A DNA stretch of 64,000 nucleotides, taken from contig NZ_CP025012.1 in assembly GCF_002953715.1 (NCBI RefSeq), positions 2,542,001 to 2,606,000 on the forward strand, read 5' to 3'. The notes beneath the pieces are model-generated. The model was given only the letters and a program-made list of their open reading frames with translations, was not told the DNA's origin and ran no database searches. The position numbers and the translations under genes were made by a program. Source of the stretch: Rhizobium leguminosarum (lineage in GTDB: Bacteria; Pseudomonadota; Alphaproteobacteria; Rhizobiales; Rhizobiaceae). Positions 58,371 to 64,000 of this stretch are shown in pieces (positions within the stretch are counted from its first letter, which is position 1; the number at the start of each line of letters is the position of its first letter).

Positions 58371-58856
58371 ATGAACAGATTCGCCATTATTGCCCTGTCG
58401 ATAGCAACGGCCTTCTCCGGAATGCCGGCCTCGGCAGGTCCGGCTTTCGTGCCGAACCCGGCGCAATCGGCGCAGCCGTCGTCTCAAAATACCGATGCCC
58501 GCATCATGACCATCGGCTGCAATAACTTCACGAACTGCCCGGGTCAGTTCGGTAATAATGATCGCAGGTGGTATCGCAACCGCCACCACTATCGCGACCG
58601 GAACTATTACCGCGACGACCGCTATGGCTGGGATCGTCGCTACGATCGCCGATATCGCCGCCACGACAACACCGGCGCCATCATCGGTGGCCTGGCAGCC
58701 GGCGCTATCATCGGCGGCATCATCGCTTCGCAGCCGCGTGCGCGTGCCTATAGTTCTGGTTCGCATGCCGAGTATTGCTATAGCCGCTATCGGTCGTACC
58801 GGGCCTATGACAATACCTACCAGCCGAATTACGGCCCACGCCGCCAGTGCCGGTAA
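58371..58856 (+). CDS. BA14K-family protein, tandem copy 1
   Basis: A 161-residue exported protein: signal peptide ([20 protein letters not shown]), a His/Arg/Tyr/Asp-rich stretch ([20 protein letters not shown]), a glycine-zipper segment ([20 protein letters not shown]) and the BA14K C-terminus ([18 protein letters not shown], ending QCR). The family is an envelope antigen in Brucella with lectin-like activity reported. AAGGTGA precedes the ATG. A near copy follows 393 bases downstream. Confidence 0.88.
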   Translation: MNRFAIIALSIATAFSGMPASAGPAFVPNPAQSAQPSSQNTDARIMTIGCNNFTNCPGQFGNNDRRWYRNRHHYRDRNYYRDDRYGWDRRYDRRYRRHDNTGAIIGGLAAGAIIGGIIASQPRARAYSSGSHAEYCYSRYRSYRAYDNTYQPNYGPRRQCR

Positions 58857-58878
58857 TCCGGTCTATCCATCAGAGCAA

Positions 58879-58906
58879 GCCTCGCATGAAGATGCGGGGC
58901 TTTTTT
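58879..58906 (+). terminator. Intrinsic terminator after BA14K copy 1
   Basis: GCCTCGCAT / ATGCGGGGC, nine pairs with one wobble, GAAG loop, then six T. The same terminator recurs after copy 2. Confidence 0.85.
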
Positions 58907-59249
58907 GATGGCCGAAAGCCCATTGCGCGGCTTCCCTTCTTAGAATCGTCGCAGTCTAAAAAAAATGGCGATTGTCACGCGCAATGGGCTTTCAACACCG
59001 ATTGCCTCAGAATTCGTTCTCGCGTATTTCTCGACCCCGCGTGGAGCGCGCCACGCGACACATCTCTAAGTTCATCCGACGCCGTCCAGCAAATCGTTTT
59101 GCCTGCTATCACCCCAGCCCTGGATGTGTTGAAAGCATGATACGTTAGTAGTTACGCACATACGCCGCCTCATTCCATCCCAAAATGAAACTTAATCCCT
59201 TCCGCCGCGTTATCCCCTCGATACATCCGTTGACCCAAGGTGAGTGAAA

Positions 59250-59771
59250 ATGAACAGATTTGCCGTCATTGCGCTGTCGATAGCGACGGCCTTCTCCGGA
59301 ATGCCGGCTTCGGCAGGCCCGGTCTTCGTGCCAAGCACCGCGCAATCGGCCCAGCCGGCGCCTCAAAGTACCGATGCTCGGATCATGACCGTCGCCTGCA
59401 ACCCTTACTCCATCGTCTGCTCGGGCAACGGCGATAACCGCAGATCCTACCGCAACCGCGACCGCGACAACGATCGAGACCGCGACCGCCGCAGCTACCG
59501 CGACCGCCGCTACGACCGCGACGACCGTTATGGCTGGGATCGCCGCCACGATCGCCGGTATCGCCGATATGACAACCGATATGACAATAACGGTGCCATC
59601 ATCGGCGGCCTGGCAGCCGGCGCCCTTCTCGGCGGCATCATCGCTTCGCAGCCGCGCGCACGTGCCTATGGTTCTTCGCATGCGGAATACTGCTATAGCC
59701 GCTACCGGTCATACCGCGCCTATGACAATACCTACCAGCCGAACTACGGCCCGCGCCGCCAGTGCCGCTAA
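59250..59771 (+). CDS. BA14K-family protein, tandem copy 2
   Basis: A 173-residue paralogue of the gene at 58371. Signal peptide, glycine zipper and C-terminus are nearly identical; the Asp/Arg stretch is longer ([18 protein letters not shown]) by simple-sequence expansion, and the [11 protein letters not shown] segment replaces the NNFTNCPGQFG segment. The leader and terminator are also duplicated, so each copy is its own transcript. Confidence 0.88.
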   Translation: MNRFAVIALSIATAFSGMPASAGPVFVPSTAQSAQPAPQSTDARIMTVACNPYSIVCSGNGDNRRSYRNRDRDNDRDRDRRSYRDRRYDRDDRYGWDRRHDRRYRRYDNRYDNNGAIIGGLAAGALLGGIIASQPRARAYGSSHAEYCYSRYRSYRAYDNTYQPNYGPRRQCR

Positions 59772-59793
59772 TCCGGCCCATCCATCAGAGCAA

Positions 59794-59821
59794 GCCTCGC
59801 ATGAAGATGCGGGGCTTTTTT
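59794..59821 (+). terminator. Intrinsic terminator after BA14K copy 2
   Basis: The same nine-pair GCCTCGCAT / ATGCGGGGC hairpin with GAAG loop and six T as at 58879..58906. Confidence 0.85.
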
Positions 59822-59926
59822 GATGGCCGAAAGCCCGTTGCACGGCTTCCGGTCGCCGCTCGGTCTTGTCCGCGCGGCCAAGATTGGTCGGCCCGCTTAG
59901 TTAGGCGACGCGAACCTAGGGGCGAA

Positions 59927-60517
59927 ATGACATCGGTAGAAACAGCAAAGCCCGCCGGCCCCGTCGTCCTGCTGCCGCCGGATCTGGAGAACCTGTCGGG
60001 CTTCGAATCGGCGCTCGCCGCCGGCTGGTCTCCTGATCCGCGCCGCGCGGGCGATGAAACCTATGTTCGCGGCGAGCTTCAGCGGCTGCGCCGGGACCGG
60101 GCGAAGTTCCTCGACGATCTCATTCCTGATGGCAGGCGATGCACCGGATCCGGACCGCCACCTCTGACCACCCGTCTGTTCTGGATCTGGGACGGCGAAT
60201 TCTGCGGCAGCATCAGCCTGCGCTTTCAAGCCGGCAGCGAGGAACTGCCGCCCGAGGTGTCGGGCCATGTGGGATATTCCGTCGTGCCGTGGAAACAGGG
60301 CAATGGCCACGCGACCGCCGCGCTAAGCCTCCTGATGGCCGTGGCATCGAAGGAAGGCCTCGACCGCCTCGTCATCCTCTGCAACGAGGACAACGACGCC
60401 TCGCGGCGCGTGATCGAGCGCAATGGCGGCGAATTGTTCATGCGCGGCCCGCATCCCTCCGACAGGCCCGATCAGATCAAACTTTATTTCTGGCTGAAGC
60501 CCGGAACCGCCGACTGA
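59927..60517 (+). CDS. GNAT-family acetyltransferase
   Basis: A 196-residue acetyltransferase. The N-terminal part (VVLLPPDLENLSGFESAL) is a common RimJ/RimL-like start, GHVGYSVVPWKQGNGHATAA is the CoA-binding region, and ILCNEDNDASRRVIERNGG is the typical end. AGGGGCG lies just upstream of ATG 59927. Substrate unknown. It is convergent with the DUF3313 lipoprotein gene, with a strong hairpin between them. Confidence 0.88.
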   Translation: MTSVETAKPAGPVVLLPPDLENLSGFESALAAGWSPDPRRAGDETYVRGELQRLRRDRAKFLDDLIPDGRRCTGSGPPPLTTRLFWIWDGEFCGSISLRFQAGSEELPPEVSGHVGYSVVPWKQGNGHATAALSLLMAVASKEGLDRLVILCNEDNDASRRVIERNGGELFMRGPHPSDRPDQIKLYFWLKPGTAD

Positions 60518-60539
60518 CGTGAATCGCGACGGATTTCCA

Positions 60540-60582
60540 GACGGACGGAGCACAAGCCTTGTCCGCCTTTGCTCCGTCCGTC
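60540..60582. terminator. Long hairpin between convergent genes
   Basis: A perfect 13-pair stem (GACGGACGGAGCA / TGCTCCGTCCGTC) with a 17-base loop separates the acetyltransferase and DUF3313 genes. There is no T-run on either side, so a bidirectional, non-classical terminator or RNA-end stabiliser is inferred. Confidence 0.5.
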
Positions 60583-60648
60583 CCGTCAGCCTGGGGCTGG
60601 CTGAGTGCTGGTCGCGGAGCGGCTGCCGCCGCCGCCGCGCATCGTCTC

Positions 60649-61518
60649 TCAATAGGTCGCGGCCGGTTTCGGCTTCTTCTCGGTCCATTGCGGCGGCGCG
60701 CCGTATTTGGCAGCCACAGCCCCCATCAGTCCGGGCGGCCGGCCGAAGGCGTCGCAGGCGGCGTATTTCGGTTTTCCGCCGAGCCAGGATTTCATCCGCT
60801 GGCCTGAGGGCAGCGAGATATCCAATCCCTTCGGCTCCTTGCCTTTGATCAGCATGCGGGAAAATTCGCTGCTGAATTTCGAAGCTAGGCTATAGGCGTC
60901 GCCAACTTCGGAAACGCGGGGATTGTTCTGCAGCGAGTTTGCCCCGCGCGACCAAACGATCGCCGCCCGCTGCACGCCACCGCTGTCGACGGCTTCCGCC
61001 TCGACCGCCAGTCCGCCGAGGCCGGCCGGCAGCCGCGGCACGCCAACGGGCAGTACGAAACCGGTGCCGACGGTCACGACGGTCGAAACACCCGCCATCG
61101 CCTTGTTGGTCGGCACGATGTCGGTGACGACGGAGCGGATCGTCAGGTCCGCCGGCTGGCCGGCAGAGACCAGCTGGTATTTGTCGCTGAGCGAAATGCA
61201 GAGCGCCCGGTCCAGGACGTTTGCCACCATCAGCCGGTCGGCGTCCGATTTGACGCGGGTCGCGGCGTTGAAGGCGAAGGTCGTCGGCACGATGCTGACC
61301 GTGTTTGCCGGGCTGAGGCGCATGCCATCGACATAGACGCGCGATTTCGACAGCTTGCCCTTCGGCGCGCCGAGTTTGCCATAAGAAGAAAGCGTGCCGG
61401 CCTCCTTCAGCGGCACCGAGCTGCAACCGGCCGCGGCCATGGCGAGCGCCAGCGGCAGAGCGAGCGGCAAGCCTCTCGACGCCAGTGGGAAGGAAAATGG
61501 GAATGGATTGCTGCGCAC
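60649..61518 (-). CDS. DUF3313-family lipoprotein
   Basis: A 289-residue lipoprotein. The leader contains LPLALPLALAMAAAGCSS with a lipobox at AAGC. The mature part has SVPLKEAGTLSSYGKLGAPK, DKYQLVSAGQPADLTIRSVV and a GTGFVLPVGVPRLPAGLGG segment, fitting the DUF3313 family. The GTG start at 61518 is chosen because GGAGG lies nine bases upstream; ATG 61581 would add 21 residues and lacks such a site. Probably outer-membrane-associated; role unknown. Confidence 0.8.
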   Translation of the reverse strand: MRSNPFPFSFPLASRGLPLALPLALAMAAAGCSSVPLKEAGTLSSYGKLGAPKGKLSKSRVYVDGMRLSPANTVSIVPTTFAFNAATRVKSDADRLMVANVLDRALCISLSDKYQLVSAGQPADLTIRSVVTDIVPTNKAMAGVSTVVTVGTGFVLPVGVPRLPAGLGGLAVEAEAVDSGGVQRAAIVWSRGANSLQNNPRVSEVGDAYSLASKFSSEFSRMLIKGKEPKGLDISLPSGQRMKSWLGGKPKYAACDAFGRPPGLMGAVAAKYGAPPQWTEKKPKPAATY

Positions 61519-61646
61519 GCTGTCTGGCCTCCGTCGCCGATAAACTCGGGCGAAAGTGGCGGTCGAGAATTGCCGCAACATTACAGTTTTCTTCCCAGAG
61601 CCTTTCCTGGTCAGACCCAGGTGGATGCTGATCAGCAGTCCCGACC

Positions 61647-63002
61647 TTATGCGAGTTCGATCGTCACCCGCGTCCCGGCAGCATTGCTCTCGATACTGAC
61701 CTCGCCGCCATGGTTTGCGGCGACCTGCTTGACAAGGCTGAGGCCGAGACCGGCGCCCCTGCTCTTCGGGGTGACGCGATAGAAAGGCTCGAAAACCAGC
61801 TCCCGATGTTCGGCCGGAATACCCGGCCCTTCGTCGGCAACACTGAGCCGGCCGCCGCCGGAAGGTGCGCGCGATACCGAAACCGTGATCATCCCCCTGT
61901 TGCCGCCGTGGTCGATGGCGTTGCGCACCAAGTTGCTTACCGCCCGCGGCAGCGCCGAAGGGCTGCCCCGGCGCTCAAGGCTCTCCGCCTCGCTTAGAAA
62001 CGAGATTTGATAGCCGTCGGCAATCGCCAGCGGCGCGAGATCGGCAACGACCGTTCGGGCGACTTCGACGAGATCGATCGTTTCGTGCAGATCGATCGCC
62101 TGATTATTGCGCTCGAAATCGAGCAGTTGTTCGGCAGTTTCGGCGAGGCGCGCGACGTCATCGAGCAATCGTCTTCGGTCCTGGCCCTCGGGTGTTCCGT
62201 CGATCCGCGTCTGCATGATCGCAATCGGCGTCCTGAGTTCATGCGCCGCATCGATCAGGAAGTGTTGCCGTTTGCGGAATTCATTTTCCAGCCGGTCAAG
62301 CGCCTCGTTGAAGGCAATCACCAGCGGGGCCACCTCCTTGGGGATACCGTCCAGAGGCAGGCGTGCATCGTAGCGGCGAGGTTCGATCTCCGATGCCTTG
62401 CGGGCAACCTCGCTGACACTGGCCAGGGCACGCCTGACAATTCGCGGAACGGCAAGGAAAATTGCCGGCAAGGCAACGGTGAGCAGCGAGACATAGATCG
62501 GATAGACGGCGCCCATAAGGACAAGAACGGGCCAACCCTTGTCAGCGACGCCGCCAAACAGAACTCGGAGCTCGCCTATGGCAGTCTCCACGTTTTCAAC
62601 GGACGCGATCTCGTTCGTGCCGACCGATCCCCTGATATCTGCGCCCTGGAACAAATGGGCGAGATGCGCAATTTCGCCATAGGCTGCAGGGATCGCGCCA
62701 TAGGATACGGAAGAACCGTTCGTCGTGGCGGCGACATACCAAAGCCCGTCATACTGCTCCTTGAGCGACGCCAGCTCTGGCGTATCGCGTATTTCAAGCT
62801 GGCCCTGCGCATCGAGCGCGACGGACCGGGCCAGTACCGCGGTGATATGATCCTCCAGCGCGACATTGGGAGAGAGGATCGTGGCGCCATAAACGCAGAG
62901 GCCGAAGATCACCGCCGCCACCACGGCGACGAAGACAATGCTGAGCTGCCAGCTGAGCCGCCACCAAAGCGATGGATTGGCGTATTGCGTCTTGGCCATC
63001 AT
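61647..63002 (-). CDS. Sensor histidine kinase
   Basis: A 451-residue membrane kinase. Two spans (about 17-42 and 165-187) frame a periplasmic sensor of about 120 residues. The HAMP-like linker leads to the H-box (FLIDAAHELRTPIAIM), N-box (NLVRNAIDHGG) and G-boxes (ADEGPGIPAEH, GAGLGLSLV). Its start overlaps the response-regulator stop by four bases, so the two are translationally coupled. The signal is unknown. Confidence 0.93.
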   Translation of the reverse strand: MMAKTQYANPSLWWRLSWQLSIVFVAVVAAVIFGLCVYGATILSPNVALEDHITAVLARSVALDAQGQLEIRDTPELASLKEQYDGLWYVAATTNGSSVSYGAIPAAYGEIAHLAHLFQGADIRGSVGTNEIASVENVETAIGELRVLFGGVADKGWPVLVLMGAVYPIYVSLLTVALPAIFLAVPRIVRRALASVSEVARKASEIEPRRYDARLPLDGIPKEVAPLVIAFNEALDRLENEFRKRQHFLIDAAHELRTPIAIMQTRIDGTPEGQDRRRLLDDVARLAETAEQLLDFERNNQAIDLHETIDLVEVARTVVADLAPLAIADGYQISFLSEAESLERRGSPSALPRAVSNLVRNAIDHGGNRGMITVSVSRAPSGGGRLSVADEGPGIPAEHRELVFEPFYRVTPKSRGAGLGLSLVKQVAANHGGEVSIESNAAGTRVTIELA

Positions 63003-63670
63003 TCTTCCTTCATGAGATAACCGACGCCGCGGATATTGTGGATCGCAACACCGGCGCCGGCATCGATCAGCCGCTTGCGCAACCGCGAAATATGCGCGTC
63101 GAGCGCATTCGACTGGATTTCCTCCTCGTAGTTATAAACCGCCGCCTCCAGCGTCGAACGCAGCACGGTCTTCTCCTTGCGCCTTGCAAGTGCCGCCAGC
63201 ACCAGAAGTTCGCGTCGGGGCAGGTCCAGCGGCACGGCATCGACGGTGACACTCAGATGCAGCGGGTCGATCACCATCCGTCCGGCCGTGATCTTGAGTT
63301 CGGCCAGTTCAGGCGATCGCCGCAGCACGGCCCTGAGCCGCGCCATCAGTTCCTCCACCAGGAACGGCTTGCCGAGATAGTCGTCGGCCCCGAGGTCGAG
63401 GCCTTCGATCCGCTCCTTCGGTTCGTTGCGCGCCGTCAGCACGATGATCGGCGTATCCTTGCCCGTCCGCCTGAGCTCCGGAATGAAGCTTAGCCCCTCC
63501 CCGTCAGGCAGGCGGCGGTCGAGCAGGATCGCATCGTAGCCATTCTGCCGCGTCAACTCGACGGCGTCTGCCAGTTGCATCGTGTGATCGGTGACGATCC
63601 CGTGTTTGCCGAGTGCGGCCGACAGCGCCTCGGCCAGCTCCCTCTCATCCTCTATCAGCAGTATCCGCAT
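62999..63670 (-). CDS. OmpR-family response regulator
   Basis: A 223-residue regulator: receiver domain with acidic pocket (IEDERE), phosphoacceptor Asp51 (AILLDRRLPDG) and LGKPF lysine, then a winged-helix DNA-binding domain (PRRELLVLAALARRKEKTV, and ALDAHISRLRKRLIDAGA). It is the partner of the overlapping kinase. Divergent from the small membrane protein gene at 63811, a possible target. The start ATG has a weak site; open upstream codons are discounted. Confidence 0.93.
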   Translation of the reverse strand: MRILLIEDERELAEALSAALGKHGIVTDHTMQLADAVELTRQNGYDAILLDRRLPDGEGLSFIPELRRTGKDTPIIVLTARNEPKERIEGLDLGADDYLGKPFLVEELMARLRAVLRRSPELAELKITAGRMVIDPLHLSVTVDAVPLDLPRRELLVLAALARRKEKTVLRSTLEAAVYNYEEEIQSNALDAHISRLRKRLIDAGAGVAIHNIRGVGYLMKEE

Positions 63671-63810
63671 CGCCCGTCCATTGTCTCGCTCACCCCCTCT
63701 GTGTGCCACAAGAGTTGCGGCAGCATTGCGGAGCTTGCAAGGCAGCCGGTCATGCTGCTGCAATTGTTGAAGTCCAGCACAAGGAATATTCGCGGCAGCT
63801 GGAGATCAAG

Positions 63811-63957
63811 ATGATCCGACCTATCCTCCGTCTCCTGACGAGACACTTCCTCTCCGCCTTCATCCTCGCCGCACTGCTCGCAGCCCCGCTCGTCATTCTG
63901 CACACGCTTCATGAAAAAGCGGCCTTCGAGAGCGGTCTCCTGATGGAGCTGCGATGA
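63811..63957 (+). CDS. Small membrane protein
   Basis: A 48-residue protein with one span (LSAFILAALLAAPLVILHTL) after an Arg-rich cytoplasmic start (MIRPILRLLTRHF). GGAG lies seven bases upstream. The stop overlaps the next ATG by four bases (ATGA), so it is the first cistron of an operon leaving the window. It is divergent from the two-component system. No family recognised. Confidence 0.65.
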   Translation: MIRPILRLLTRHFLSAFILAALLAAPLVILHTLHEKAAFESGLLMELR

Positions 63958-64000
63958 GGGAGCGCGAAACTCAGACGCTCTCGCTGCCTGCCATGCAATA
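63954..64000 (+). CDS. Start of a coupled downstream gene, truncated by window end
   Basis: Reading MRERETQTLSLPAMQ from the ATG that overlaps the previous stop. Only 15 codons are visible, so no product can be assigned; the ATGA overlap supports its being real. Confidence 0.5.
   Translation, partial: MRERETQTLSLPAMQ

Overview
The window reads as a chromosomal segment of a fast-growing rhizobium, most likely Rhizobium in the leguminosarum/etli group. This is an inference from the high GC content, the alphaproteobacterial gene families (BA14K proteins, DUF982, extensin-like proteins, an extended UvrB with a long tail) and the many short palindromic intergenic repeats of the kind rhizobial genomes carry. 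I saw no rRNA or tRNA gene, CRISPR array, transposase, phage gene or replication origin. About 64 protein genes are supported; two are frameshifted and one lacks a normal start codon.

Layout. 1-5.7 kb: the end of an AraC-type regulator, then a peroxide-stress block (ohrR, a Tat-exported epoxide hydrolase, a NUDIX hydrolase, a frameshifted DUF3095 gene, ohr, a frameshifted methyltransferase). A 43-bp direct repeat brackets ohrR to ohr and carries what looks like the OhrR operator. 5.7-13.8 kb: an extensin-like peptidase-fold protein, an animal-type haem peroxidase, a chemoreceptor, a thioesterase, a membrane protein and two small proteins. 13.9-18.9 kb: a four-gene exported/membrane redox set (alpha/beta hydrolase, CMD-family protein, P460-type cytochrome, DUF4405 membrane protein) with a LysR regulator and a divergent aldo/keto reductase; similar 15-bp palindromes lie upstream of both transcription units. 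18.9-32.5 kb: a DUF1800/DUF1501 pair, transporters (DUF486, MFS, SulP), an RDD protein, a methyltransferase, AraC/SDR and LysR/NmrA divergent pairs, and a receiver-only response regulator.

32.6-46.2 kb: a phospholipase-D-like protein, a DUF899 protein, an exported ankyrin/YHS pair, two divergent class III nucleotide cyclases, a second methyltransferase paralogous to the one at 25.1 kb, a tandem lipoprotein duplication, a DUF982 gene that appears to start with ATT, a GH15 glycosidase and an acetyltransferase. 46.3-54.5 kb: uvrB, two exported proteins, an acetyltransferase, a cold-shock gene, dusA and a DegP-like protease. 54.5-64 kb: a haloperoxidase-like hydrolase, small conserved proteins, a membrane-anchored RTX protein, a tandem BA14K duplication, an acetyltransferase, a DUF3313 lipoprotein, a two-component system and the start of a divergent operon.

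The genes do not form one pathway. The recurring themes are oxidative and envelope stress (ohr/ohrR, peroxidase, P460/CMD set, haloperoxidase), local regulators beside their probable targets, and heavy colonisation of gene borders by repeats, one of which appears to lie in frame inside uvrB. The observations I rate highest are the repeat-bracketed ohrR-ohr block, the LysR-linked P460/CMD/DUF4405 set, the repeat-derived segment and triple LDDM motif in the UvrB tail, the ATT-start DUF982 gene and the duplicated BA14K unit.
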